25,072 nt of DNA, taken from a virus. Under the pieces are notes generated by a model. It was not told where the DNA came from, ran no database searches, and was given only the letters and a program-made list of their open reading frames with translations. A program made the position numbers and the translations under genes. Below are positions 13,978 through 21,817 of this stretch, piece after piece. Within the stretch, counting starts at the first letter, position 1. The number at the start of each line of letters is the position of its first letter. The DNA is taken from IMG/VR virus record IMGVR_UViG_3300028571_000108, positions 1 through 25,072 of that record. One strand, 5' to 3'.

Positions 13978-16830
13978 TTATGGCTTGTAATATTTTATTT
14001 CGATAGTAGTATAGTTAAGGTAGCCGTCTACATAGCCCACACCTATCTGAGTTGTTGTTATATCTAATCTATTACCCGATATTATATACTGAGCACTGAT
14101 TACCCCGTCAGGATTAACATTGTTTATCATCACAGTTAGCTCACTATCTAGGATAGTACCTATCTCCCAATTCTGAATAACTCCCTGATACTGACCTGCA
14201 GAAACACGAGTCCACAGGATATCCCCAAAGCTAGACTCTTTGACATCTGCAGTAGGGTCTGCTGTTCCTGTTTGTAGAAGTATAGCTGTGTACTTGTAAC
14301 AGGATGGCTCAATAGGTATCCCGTTCATGCGGCCCCTTACCACTATGTTGTCAGTAACTATACCATCATCTTCAACGGAGTAGCCCTCAGTGGCCACCAT
14401 TACTCTGAGCCCCCCCGGTACCACGTTACCCCGGTTAACTACCTCACCAAATACTTGACCACCTGTAAGCACATTGCTATTCATGCTCTTACTCTTGGCT
14501 ACACTGTTGTTAGCTACCTGCTGTATAGCTGAGATGTTAGGTAGCCCCACACCTGGTGTTCCAAATGGGCTAATGAACGGCATGAAGTTTACTTCACTAT
14601 CTATACTGATTAGCTCTACCTGTGTGAGCTGATTGGCATTGGCATTGTAGTCAATGACTCGGTTAATGTTCCACCATGAATTGTCAATGCGTATCTTATC
14701 ATTGAGCCTCAAAGCTTGGATGTCAGTATCCTTAAGATTAAACATGGCAGTCAACATCTTGCCACTATTAATCTGCCCCATGGTTCTCCTCCAATATCTA
14801 TTGTATAGATTGTTATCGGTTAGGCTTGAGGGTTGGTAATAGTAGAACGCACACACTGAGAAGTTTAAATCCCAGGTAGGGTTGAGTGGGTTATCGAAGT
14901 GGCCTACATAGGGATAGCTAGTAACACTTTGCATACCTACCGTACCATAGTCATAGATATGGTATGGTGAGCAGGAGGTTAAGCCTACATCTGCGGTGCT
15001 ATCATACAGGATACGGATGTTAGTCTTAGGTGCCTGCCCTGATAGCATCGGTACGTATGCACCAAATGAACTCTTGATGAGTGGAGTAGGTCCAAAGAGT
15101 ACAGGCTTAGTAGTTATATCCTTTACATACTCATTGTCAAACACTACCTCTGCCTGCCCATAGATTTGATTGGTAGCTGTTGTGTACGTAGCATTAGCAC
15201 CATCCGTATCAGGTGTATACGTGAGTATTACTTTCTTACTTGTGAGCTCAGGCAGGAATGATAGAGACTGCTCTCTATCCTTGGCTAGCTTGTATGTCCA
15301 ATCTACCTCTTGCCCTGCATCGTAGTACGCATCCCTGTGGATGAGGTTGAGCTGATTAGGTTGGTTCTTATCTACATCTACATACAGGTTGTACATGTTA
15401 AAGATACCCTTAACAAAATCATTCTGCTTTATTTTCTGAGGCACATAGTCATTCACATCAATGATACCGGCACTCGCATAAATGTTATTGCTAGGGGTAA
15501 TGCTAATGTTAATGCTAGTTACCACTACATGCATCCTAATTTTGTTAGCAGCACATTGAGGGCCTGTAGCTGAGCCTGTTTTCCATGATGGGTTTAAAGC
15601 AGGTTGGTTAGGTAGCTGAAAGCTATCCTTAATGACATCAAACTTTAAGAATGCTGTAGCACCTGATGGTACACTTGGAGCAGTTACAGGTATACTAGCC
15701 GTAACTGTTTGGCTTAAGATAGTAGTGGTACCTACAGGAATGGAGGTAGGGCTTTGTACTGCATAGGTAATAGCAGTACTACCATTCAATGGGGCAGGGT
15801 TAGTGTATAGGTTGACAGCAGCTACCTGAGTAGTGTTTATATTAGCCAATAGCCTAGGTCTGTAGAACACAGGGGAGGCAAAGGTATTGGTACCTGAATA
15901 CAATGTACCGGTATGGGAGTTTACTAACCTTAGCTCATAGGTCATAGTTACACTATAGTCATACTGCTGCGAGTTGTTAGAGCTGATGTTAAATGGTATG
16001 GTGTAATTACCTGTCGCTGGGTTAAAGATACTCTGAGGGTCCTCTATCTCAGTCCATGGCATTGTGGTCAAGTTGAATGTAATAGGGTTTCCTACACTAC
16101 CTGCAAAGCCATTAGAGATAAATGTCTTAGGTCCTGCGCTAGCCTTGACCGTATAATCATTATAATCAAAGTTATCTGTATCCCCATTGTAGGGAATGAT
16201 TAGCTTGTCAAACTTATCATCTACTAGATCAGGCCAACTGTATGTAAATCCTGCACCCTGAAAGATACGATCGAAGTAAGTCTTAGCAAAGATAGCAGGC
16301 TTATACTCTTGAGTAACGGTGAACACACTACCACTACCTGGGAGAAAGTACTTGAAGCCATCTACCTCAGTATTAGAAAACCTATTGTATACATTGAATG
16401 CATCATAGGCATGATTGAAATCACTGAAGTCTATATCAGTTAGCTCTTTGTTATTGATGGCTGTAAAGAAATCTGCTTTGCTTTCCTTAATCAATACCTC
16501 ATACTCCACGTGCTCCTCATACTGCTCAGTGAGCTGTACCTTTTTAACTGAGGTGAGCTGCATGCTAGCGTTCTCCATGACAGGTATTCCATCTTGGATA
16601 ACTGAGCAGGTAGTAACCGTATTGATGTTGAAGGTACCTGCTACGATGTTAACATCATAGTAGTGGTTAAGCAGGTCATTGTTATTCTTACTGCCTACCA
16701 AAGTAATGGTCTTAGAAAAGTTACCTTTTCTTTGTGATATATCTCTGATGTCTCCTACCTGAAAGCTTAGAGGGAATGATGTACCCTCCTTAACATCTAG
16801 GTAGCCTGTAGCTAATTGTATCCTAACCAT
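13978..16830 (-). CDS. Tail tip/baseplate protein, 950 aa
   Basis: The largest gene in the window. The N-terminal part (LATGYLDVKEGTSFPLSFQVGDIRDISQRKGNFSKTITL) and several later segments are beta-rich, with alternating Asn, Thr and Tyr residues typical of virion proteins at the tail end. It lies between the 488-aa tail protein and the tape measure, where distal tail, hub or tail-associated proteins are normally encoded. The C-terminal third includes a stretch (VFGEVVNRGNVVPGGLRVMV) that may be an insertion or carbohydrate-binding part. No enzymatic motif is recognised. Upstream overlap is 8 bases. The tail role is a contextual inference. Confidence 0.6.
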   Translation of the reverse strand: MVRIQLATGYLDVKEGTSFPLSFQVGDIRDISQRKGNFSKTITLVGSKNNNDLLNHYYDVNIVAGTFNINTVTTCSVIQDGIPVMENASMQLTSVKKVQLTEQYEEHVEYEVLIKESKADFFTAINNKELTDIDFSDFNHAYDAFNVYNRFSNTEVDGFKYFLPGSGSVFTVTQEYKPAIFAKTYFDRIFQGAGFTYSWPDLVDDKFDKLIIPYNGDTDNFDYNDYTVKASAGPKTFISNGFAGSVGNPITFNLTTMPWTEIEDPQSIFNPATGNYTIPFNISSNNSQQYDYSVTMTYELRLVNSHTGTLYSGTNTFASPVFYRPRLLANINTTQVAAVNLYTNPAPLNGSTAITYAVQSPTSIPVGTTTILSQTVTASIPVTAPSVPSGATAFLKFDVIKDSFQLPNQPALNPSWKTGSATGPQCAANKIRMHVVVTSINISITPSNNIYASAGIIDVNDYVPQKIKQNDFVKGIFNMYNLYVDVDKNQPNQLNLIHRDAYYDAGQEVDWTYKLAKDREQSLSFLPELTSKKVILTYTPDTDGANATYTTATNQIYGQAEVVFDNEYVKDITTKPVLFGPTPLIKSSFGAYVPMLSGQAPKTNIRILYDSTADVGLTSCSPYHIYDYGTVGMQSVTSYPYVGHFDNPLNPTWDLNFSVCAFYYYQPSSLTDNNLYNRYWRRTMGQINSGKMLTAMFNLKDTDIQALRLNDKIRIDNSWWNINRVIDYNANANQLTQVELISIDSEVNFMPFISPFGTPGVGLPNISAIQQVANNSVAKSKSMNSNVLTGGQVFGEVVNRGNVVPGGLRVMVATEGYSVEDDGIVTDNIVVRGRMNGIPIEPSCYKYTAILLQTGTADPTADVKESSFGDILWTRVSAGQYQGVIQNWEIGTILDSELTVMINNVNPDGVISAQYIISGNRLDITTTQIGVGYVDGYLNYTTIEIKYYKP

Positions 16831-18289
16831 TTACCATGTCGTTGTTAGCGAGCTTAATTGTAATGCTCTGCTTGATTAAGTTCTTATTCCGTTGCTTGAA
16901 GTACTCATAACTAGATGTCATTATGTTACAACTCACATACGCTGTGCTATCAGGTGCATCACAGTCATTAGCATAGTTGCTTATCTTAAAGTAAGTGTAC
17001 GGTGAACTGATTAGCTCAGTGAAATAGGTAGCCATGTCCTGAGTCATCCAATCGGTATTGAGGTCAATGGTTTCCTCCACTGTTACATAGCTGTTAACAT
17101 AGCCTCTATCTATCAGGTCATAGGTCCACTCACTGCTAGCTATCTTACCCTGCACATCCATGTTGTACTGCTCGCGTTGTACCGTACCTTTCTCATAGGC
17201 TCTGCCTGTGAATGCAAAGCTACCCCATGAGCCATAGCGGTCAAGGAATATAATGCTGTACTCCTGGCTCCTCACTCTACGATCTATGTTCACTCGGTAG
17301 GGCTGTGTGACCTGTGAACCTGCATGCTCATAGTAGAACTCATACCACTCAGTGGTAGGCTTAATCAATGGCAGTGAACCTACTACCACTGTCAAGGTAC
17401 CTGCATTGTTAGGACCTACTGCGTTCCCTGTTACATGGTCCGAAGCTGCTACTGACTTTCTCAATACATCACCTCCATCATTACTGAATACTATCCTATG
17501 CGTTCCTCCAGGCATAGAGCCGTACACTGCGTTCATCCACAGGTCTTGGGACAAGGTAGCGTAGAACTCTTGAGCAGGTAGCGTGGTGAGGAACTTATCT
17601 GTTGCGTTGTTAAGGTAGTAGTCATTCTCATCCCATGCAGGCCACTCAGTCCAAGGCAGCGCCCCATTGAATACATAGTTGTTGAGCTTACTTATGATAT
17701 TGTAAGTGGTAGTCTTTCTCCCATCGGCATAGGTTATCTGCACATCCTTATTAGGGTTAACAATAGAGCTCCAAAGAAAGTTAATCACAATGTATGTAGG
17801 TGTAGCCACAAGCACCGTGTAGAGCCCATCGAAGTTAGGGTTAACAGTACCTACTCCCGATTGCGTTAATACTATCTGATCACCTACCACAAATGAGTTG
17901 GTACCATTCAACTGTACTCTACCTGAATAAGGTGCAGTGGTGTAGTTACTCATAAGAGAGGTGAACGTGGTAGTAGTTAGATACTCCTCACCTACCTTAA
18001 CATCATACTTGTAATGACTGTTAGGTGCATCGTACACTGTGGTGTTGGTAGGGTACAGGTCAAAGCTTACCTTGGCTTGTAGTAGCTTACTGAGGTCAAT
18101 CTCCCCATAGCCTGTGCCATAGGTAGGTAGCACCCTGTACTCGGCTATCTGATTGGCAGTTCCACTCTCATATACCTCAAAAATATACTTGAAGCCTAAT
18201 AGGTTTTTATTGGTGCTATCATAGATATACTTGATAGGGTTGTATGCAGGTGTCAGAACTTGAGGCTGAGCCTTTAATGATATTGCCAT
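16823..18289 (-). CDS. Tail/baseplate protein, 488 aa
   Basis: Beta-rich protein starting MAISLKAQPQ, with Thr, Tyr and Asn in abundance and almost no predicted coiled coil. The N-terminal segment LLGFKYIFEVYESGTANQIAEYRVLP echoes the 116-aa protein at 5869-6219, suggesting a shared small fold, possibly Ig-like. It ends in DNDMVNG-like polar sequence overlapping the 950-aa gene by 8 bases, so the two are probably expressed together and interact. It heads the tail operon behind a TATAGGT motif. Receptor binding or tail-tip assembly is likely; no family is certain. Confidence 0.55.
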   Translation of the reverse strand: MAISLKAQPQVLTPAYNPIKYIYDSTNKNLLGFKYIFEVYESGTANQIAEYRVLPTYGTGYGEIDLSKLLQAKVSFDLYPTNTTVYDAPNSHYKYDVKVGEEYLTTTTFTSLMSNYTTAPYSGRVQLNGTNSFVVGDQIVLTQSGVGTVNPNFDGLYTVLVATPTYIVINFLWSSIVNPNKDVQITYADGRKTTTYNIISKLNNYVFNGALPWTEWPAWDENDYYLNNATDKFLTTLPAQEFYATLSQDLWMNAVYGSMPGGTHRIVFSNDGGDVLRKSVAASDHVTGNAVGPNNAGTLTVVVGSLPLIKPTTEWYEFYYEHAGSQVTQPYRVNIDRRVRSQEYSIIFLDRYGSWGSFAFTGRAYEKGTVQREQYNMDVQGKIASSEWTYDLIDRGYVNSYVTVEETIDLNTDWMTQDMATYFTELISSPYTYFKISNYANDCDAPDSTAYVSCNIMTSSYEYFKQRNKNLIKQSITIKLANNDMVNG

Positions 18290-18316
18290 ACCTATATTAG
18301 CTTAGATACGCAATGT
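18290..18316 (-). promoter_or_regulatory. Putative phage late promoter (TATAGGT motif), copy 4
   Basis: On the minus strand TAATATAGGT (18299-18290) abuts the ATG at 18289. ACATTG lies upstream (18316-18311), with 14 bases between ATTG and TATAGG. It sits in the 31-base gap after the TerL stop and would start the tail operon. Confidence 0.6.
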
Positions 18317-18320
18317 GTTT

Positions 18321-19469
18321 CTAAAAAGCATAGTACACATCATCGGAATAATACTGCTGCTTAATGTGAGTGGTTGCGTACCTGATTGCATCCATAGCAT
18401 CATCAAATAATTTGACAGGCTCATCTGTTATGAAGTCTCCTACTTTTTTCCACTTGTAGTTCTCATACTCTCTTCTCAGTGCCTTATCATCCTGACATAT
18501 CACCCCAAAGGTCTTAAGGTTATCTATCCCTTTCTTTACCACCTTGTTTGCATTGAGTACATCATACCCTGCTATGTTCATCTCCTGTATGATTTCAGGC
18601 CTTGAGTAATCTGCTAAGATAGATACTGTTTGCTCTATGCCTAGGGTTGCTAACTTTTCAATGAGCATGGTAGTGGTAAGGTAGCTCTCATAAATCACAG
18701 GCTCAATGTATACATCTTTATCACAGTAGTATACTCTAATGAGAGCTGTGGGGTGATTGTATCCAAAGTCTAACCCGTATACGAACTTAACAAATTTAGC
18801 CGGCCTATGAGTCACAAAGGTCCATTGGCTATATATGTTACTCTTGCTGATTGCTTTCTCACCCAAGGCATAGATTTGATACAAGGCTTCATCTGTTCTC
18901 TTCAGGTCTTCTATCTGTGCCCTGATACTCTGAGGTAGGAATGGGTTATCCCTGTAGGTAGACTTAATCATAATACTCTCATCCGTTGGTAGCTCATATA
19001 GCCATGATGCACTCTCACTCGGGTTGTAGTCAAAGATTAGCTTGGACTCAGTCCTCATGTTAAGCTGGGTGAAGTCATCAAAGTATAACTCATTGGCTTC
19101 ATTGCACCATGCTATATCTCTCTTCCTACCCCTTATCTTTTGCTCATCATCCACACTAAAAAACTCCACCATAGATCCATTGCTAAAGGTATAGATGTGC
19201 TCACTCTTATTGTGGTTATCTACTGAATAAATGTTAAGCTCCTTGAGTATCTCTATGAAGTCTCTGAGTACTGTAGCTCTGAGGGCAGGGAAAGTTTTAC
19301 GAATAATACTAACTACCTTATTGTTGTTCTGGAGGCAGTAGATGATAATTAACTGACAAATGCTGTAGGTCTTAGAGCTCCTACTACCTCCCTCATTAAT
19401 AATAAACCTACGATCACCTAAGATAGCCTCATAGTTTTTCTCAAATATTACTGTGCTCTTTATTTCCAT
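18321..19469 (-). CDS. terL: Terminase large subunit (Terminase_3 family)
   Basis: ATP-driven packaging motor and headful or cos-cutting nuclease. Walker A is EGGSRSSKT (residues 26-34, Lys33), Walker B is IAWCNE with catalytic Glu124, and FDYNPS (146-151) is the coupling motif region. The C-terminal RNase H-like nuclease shows YGLDFGYNHPTA (Asp234), ILADYSRPE (Asp287) and LFDDAMDAIRYA (Asp356, Asp357 and Asp360), the expected acidic residues. At 382 aa it is a complete but short large terminase. The N-terminus overlaps the 56-aa gene by 29 bases. TerS lies just upstream, and both act at the portal vertex. Confidence 0.95.
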   Translation of the reverse strand: MEIKSTVIFEKNYEAILGDRRFIINEGGSRSSKTYSICQLIIIYCLQNNNKVVSIIRKTFPALRATVLRDFIEILKELNIYSVDNHNKSEHIYTFSNGSMVEFFSVDDEQKIRGRKRDIAWCNEANELYFDDFTQLNMRTESKLIFDYNPSESASWLYELPTDESIMIKSTYRDNPFLPQSIRAQIEDLKRTDEALYQIYALGEKAISKSNIYSQWTFVTHRPAKFVKFVYGLDFGYNHPTALIRVYYCDKDVYIEPVIYESYLTTTMLIEKLATLGIEQTVSILADYSRPEIIQEMNIAGYDVLNANKVVKKGIDNLKTFGVICQDDKALRREYENYKWKKVGDFITDEPVKLFDDAMDAIRYATTHIKQQYYSDDVYYAF

Positions 19470-19611
19470 TCATTGCTATTTGGTAGGCATTCATTAGCAT
19501 TGCCATCTGTCTGCCATCACTAGCTACTGCCTGTCTATCTATCCTTACATGAACTCCCTTGAGTAGGTAGATGTAGTCCTCCACCACTGCACACATGAAG
19601 TTAATCTGCAT
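19441..19611 (-). CDS. Small overlapping ORF between TerS and TerL, 56 aa
   Basis: Runs from the ATG at 19609-19611, inside the last bases of TerS, to the TGA at 19441-19443, 29 bases inside TerL. It fills the gap exactly, overlapping both neighbours by 11 and 29 bases. The product has a hydrophobic N-terminal helix (NFMCAVVEDYIYLLKGV), a short basic stretch and an Ala/Met-rich helix. I do not recognise a family. It may be a packaging accessory factor or only a translational bridge. The overlapping geometry makes it more likely a real gene than not. Confidence 0.5.
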   Translation of the reverse strand: MQINFMCAVVEDYIYLLKGVHVRIDRQAVASDGRQMAMLMNAYQIAMNGNKEHSNI

Positions 19612-20023
19612 CTGGTCTTACAATGGTTACCTGTATGCTCTCTATCTTATCTCCCTTGGTGGTGGTATCAACTCTCTCAGTTAGGTTGTTGAGTCGCTGA
19701 GTAATGGAGGCATTGTACTGCCCTACCATACCTCCCTCTATTTGGTCCATGCGGATTGCCTCCTCTATGCGTGAGCAGATTGTCGTGTACGCTGAATATC
19801 TCCCCTCATAGTTTGCAAAATAATCTTGGACACTTTGCCCTTTCTCTGCAGCAAAAGTCCTGAATCCCACTTGAGTAAGCGGTCTCTCTAATGGAACTGC
19901 TGTAGCTTCTCCTGTCTTAGTGGATAGGGAATAGGAGTACCTAGGATTTTCCTTGCACCATCTCTTGTAGGCTTCAAATAGATCCCACATTGCTTCAGGG
20001 GTCTCTATGTGTTTAGGCCTCAT
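19601..20023 (-). CDS. terS: Terminase small subunit
   Basis: The 140-aa protein directly before TerL begins MRPKHIETPE, followed by WDLFEAYKRWCKENP, a helical stretch characteristic of DNA-recognition parts of gp3-like small terminases in Bacteroidota phages. The central helices include the amphipathic IEEAIRMDQIEGGMVGQYNASITQRL, which suits oligomerisation. It recognises the packaging start and regulates TerL. The start overlaps the 67-aa gene by 11 bases. Family assignment is by pattern and position. Confidence 0.8.
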   Translation of the reverse strand: MRPKHIETPEAMWDLFEAYKRWCKENPRYSYSLSTKTGEATAVPLERPLTQVGFRTFAAEKGQSVQDYFANYEGRYSAYTTICSRIEEAIRMDQIEGGMVGQYNASITQRLNNLTERVDTTTKGDKIESIQVTIVRPDAD

Positions 20024-20216
20024 TAGACTCGTTCTCTACTGCTTTATATTTCTTGCTCTTAGGCTCAGCATCTTCAAATAGATACCCAAGGCCTATAGAT
20101 GTTAAGTACTCAGCTTGTTCTGCTGTTTCTTCTGTTACTGTGAATGAGGTCTCAAACCCCAAACTGTTGTACCGTACCATGTACTGGCCTAAATACTCAT
20201 TCTTTACTTTCTTCAT
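20013..20216 (-). CDS. Small hypothetical protein, 67 aa
   Basis: I chose the ATG at 20214-20216 (MKKVKNEYLG) because the 16 extra residues from an upstream ATG at 20264 fall within the other reading frame of the 55-aa gene. The product is alpha/beta and acidic at its C-terminus: a strand-rich front (YMVRYNSLGFETSFTVTEET), a helix (AEQAEYLTSIGLGYLF), then a charged tail. It overlaps the 55-aa gene by 20 bases and TerS by 11. No family is recognised; a small virion or packaging-accessory role is possible. Confidence 0.55.
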   Translation of the reverse strand: MKKVKNEYLGQYMVRYNSLGFETSFTVTEETAEQAEYLTSIGLGYLFEDAEPKSKKYKAVENESNEA

Positions 20217-20364
20217 ATTGTTCTGTAAATAACCATGCGTAATAAAGTATAACCCATACCCCAAAGGCCCTCATTGCTTGTGTGCTGTCATCTCTCAGTA
20301 GGAATGTTGCACCGGTCAAGGCAGTAAATGTTGCCAAGATACTAATTATTTGAGATAGTCTCAT
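20197..20364 (-). CDS. Small membrane protein, 55 aa; first late gene
   Basis: Starts at the ATG at 20362-20364 directly after a TATAGGT motif, and overlaps the end of the sigma-like gene by 23 bases. Two hydrophobic helices (about residues 4-23 and 32-48) are joined by a charged loop (LLRDDSTQ), with a short acidic tail. The product begins MRLSQIISIL. It would be the first gene transcribed from the late promoter leading to the terminase genes. Function unknown; candidate roles are a host membrane modifier or accessory holin or antiholin. Confidence 0.55.
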   Translation of the reverse strand: MRLSQIISILATFTALTGATFLLRDDSTQAMRAFGVWVILYYAWLFTEQYEESKE

Positions 20365-20887
20365 ACCTATATTGTAATTGTTTCAATTTTTGTTTAATTT
20401 CTCTAATCAGGTAGTGAGCAGATGTAACAGGAATATCAAAGTACTTAGCCATTGCTCGAGCTGTAATGTATCCCTTATCAATGTATGCCTCAAATACTAT
20501 CCTGTGCACATTATCATCTATCTCACTTCTGTATATCTCAATCAGCCCCTTGTGAGTAGAGTATATCTTATCCTCCAATATCTTAGCATGTAGATCCTGC
20601 TCATCATCCACCTCATCATTGCCGTCATACTCCATGGAAGCTACCCTATCATGCTTGTGGCTTAATGAAGAGTTCCACAGTATTTGATACTTTATGGTGT
20701 TAAGTAGATAGCTCTTTACCTGAGCCTCACTCTCAGCATCCTCATTAATAGTTAGTACATGTAGATAACTATTGTTAATAACTGTATCCGCCTCGATATT
20801 GCTCCCCATCTTAGAGAGAAAGTACAGAGTGTAAGCCCTGACCTCATGATAGTGGTTACTGATGTACCTGTCTAAGACTTTTTTCAT
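20342..20887 (-). CDS. Sigma-70-like (ECF-type) RNA polymerase sigma factor, 181 aa
   Basis: The C-terminal part (about residues 128-171) is a sigma4-like helix-turn-helix: HRIVFEAYIDKGYITARAMAKYFDIPVTSAHYLIREIKQKLKQL fits the pattern of promoter-recognition helices, with a basic recognition helix. The N-terminal part (about 33-80: VINNSYLHVLTINED...KSYLLNTIKYQIL) has the spacing of sigma2, which contacts RNA polymerase and the -10 region. A strongly acidic linker lies between (about 86-105). It is the last gene of the early/middle block, right before the first late motif. I infer that it drives late transcription; sigma assignment is by pattern, without a search. Confidence 0.6.
   Translation of the reverse strand: MKKVLDRYISNHYHEVRAYTLYFLSKMGSNIEADTVINNSYLHVLTINEDAESEAQVKSYLLNTIKYQILWNSSLSHKHDRVASMEYDGNDEVDDEQDLHAKILEDKIYSTHKGLIEIYRSEIDDNVHRIVFEAYIDKGYITARAMAKYFDIPVTSAHYLIREIKQKLKQLQYRYETISNN
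20365..20374 (-). promoter_or_regulatory. Putative phage late promoter (TATAGGT motif), copy 5
   Basis: On the minus strand CAATATAGGT abuts the ATG at 20364, differing from the other copies only at the first base. It lies inside the 3' coding end of the sigma-like gene, where it encodes Gln-Tyr-Arg. The other copies are in gaps, so here the motif may be partly shaped by coding sequence. Confidence 0.45.
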
Positions 20888-21074
20888 ACCATACCATGAA
20901 ATCCTTGTACCACACTTTCCGCCTCACTGATGCACAAAAGCACTCTCTTGGCTGTTGACCATCATACTTAACCCGTATTTTATAAAGCTGTACACAGGAG
21001 TGCTTAGAATACTTTATAGCATCTGTAGTTCTATCTATCTTATCAATGAGCTCTATCTCAGTTTGTTCAAACAT
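20856..21074 (-). CDS. Small hypothetical protein, 72 aa, upstream of the sigma-like gene
   Basis: I chose the ATG at 21072-21074 (MFEQTEIELI) rather than 21110, since that upstream start adds a Cys/Ser-rich leader within the neighbouring gene. The product has an acidic helical front, then a basic middle and a Cys trio (Cys27, Cys45, Cys47, in ECFC). No motif is recognised. It overlaps the sigma-like gene by 32 bases and the membrane protein gene by 22, so it could be translationally coupled to both. A partner of the sigma factor is imaginable but unproven. Confidence 0.55.
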   Translation of the reverse strand: MFEQTEIELIDKIDRTTDAIKYSKHSCVQLYKIRVKYDGQQPRECFCASVRRKVWYKDFMVWYEKSLRQVHQ

Positions 21075-21301
21075 AATTCTAAAATATATACACCCAGTGC
21101 TGCCTGACATGCCAGGATAAAATCAAAGGTACAAATCAATGTAAGCCAAAAGGCCACACACTTACTGCAACTCAATGCATCTAGTAAGGGTATAGCCCAT
21201 GTGCCTAGTCTTAAAGACATGTAAATCTTTGTCAAGGTTGCTTGTAGTGGCTCAAAATTGCACCACCACCATGCAAAAGGTATTAGAGTTAGGAGTTCCA
21301 T
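21053..21301 (-). CDS. Membrane protein, 82 aa, with a Cys pair near a Trp-rich helix
   Basis: Very hydrophobic product with two or three membrane helices (about residues 2-14, 33-43 and 49-78). A Cys-x-x-Cys motif (LSCSKCVAFW) just before a helix resembles the small CxxC membrane proteins of Bacteroidota phages, and DUF1360 proteins show a similar Cys pair ahead of a membrane helix. It overlaps the HTH gene by 13 bases and the 72-aa gene by 22. Function unknown; disulfide or metal binding by the Cys pair is possible. Confidence 0.55.
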   Translation of the reverse strand: MELLTLIPFAWWWCNFEPLQATLTKIYMSLRLGTWAIPLLDALSCSKCVAFWLTLICTFDFILACQAALGVYILELCLNKLR

Positions 21302-21510
21302 TGCCTCAAATATACTCTAAAAAATGAATCATAGATCTCAGTGCCTACATTTTTTCCTCTCATAAACCTATATAGCTTAGCATAGTTTACATTCATATCC
21401 TCGGATAAATGAGTTAGCTTGTAGCGTTTACCTAGCATCCCTGTTATTTCTCTTCTCATCCAATCGGATACGTCTTGGTTCTCAGAAAGGTAAATCGTGA
21501 CTGCTCTCAA
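21289..21510 (-). CDS. Small helix-turn-helix-like protein, 73 aa
   Basis: Residues about 31-55 (KLTHLSEDMNVNYAKLYRFMRGKNV) read as a helix-turn-helix of the Cro/repressor type, with a turn near the Asn and basic recognition residues. The rest is helical with a basic front. It overlaps the SSB-like gene by 29 bases and the following membrane gene by 13. A small transcription regulator of the early block is likely. It is too short for a dimerisation domain of the usual type. Confidence 0.55.
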   Translation of the reverse strand: MRAVTIYLSENQDVSDWMRREITGMLGKRYKLTHLSEDMNVNYAKLYRFMRGKNVGTEIYDSFFRVYLRQWNS

Positions 21511-21817
21511 GGTCCATAGTTTTAGTTAGTTTATCAATAGGGGAGCTGAGGCTCATAGTCCATGCTTCGATAGAATTGAAGTATTTAATGGTACCATCCT
21601 GTGCCTCCCATCTACGACCCCGTAGGTTGTAGCTCACTTCTACCACCTCACCTGTCTTCAGGTTATTGGCTAGGTCGCACTTGTCCTGTGTTAATTGGAA
21701 CGTAACATACTGAGGATACTCATCCTGTGACTTGAGAGTGACCTCTCTCTTTTTGAATTTGTCTGATACAGACGTTGTTGGGGTAATGAATACCACCTCT
21801 CCTTTGAATTTACTCAT
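21482..21817 (-). CDS. OB-fold ssDNA-binding protein (DUF3127-like)
   Basis: An 111-aa protein starting MSKFKGEVVF. The pattern of strands with YVTFQLTQDKCDLANNLKTGEVVEVSYNLRGRRW, followed by YFNSIEAWTM, fits the DUF3127 family, which is OB-fold and SSB-like. The C-terminus ends in SSHDLPF, reminiscent of the acidic hydrophobic tip by which bacterial SSB recruits partners. In the same block lie ERF annealing protein and YqaJ-like exonuclease, so it likely protects ssDNA during replication and recombination. Overlaps the 30-aa gene by 8 bases. Confidence 0.75.
   Translation of the reverse strand: MSKFKGEVVFITPTTSVSDKFKKREVTLKSQDEYPQYVTFQLTQDKCDLANNLKTGEVVEVSYNLRGRRWEAQDGTIKYFNSIEAWTMSLSSPIDKLTKTMDLESSHDLPF

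Noticed and set aside
13483-14067. Long open frame on the plus strand across the tape-measure start
   Set aside because: Runs opposite a well-supported coiled-coil gene and into the end of the 950-aa gene; composition is an antisense mirror of Ala/Lys/Glu-rich coding sequence and there is no promoter or overlap logic.
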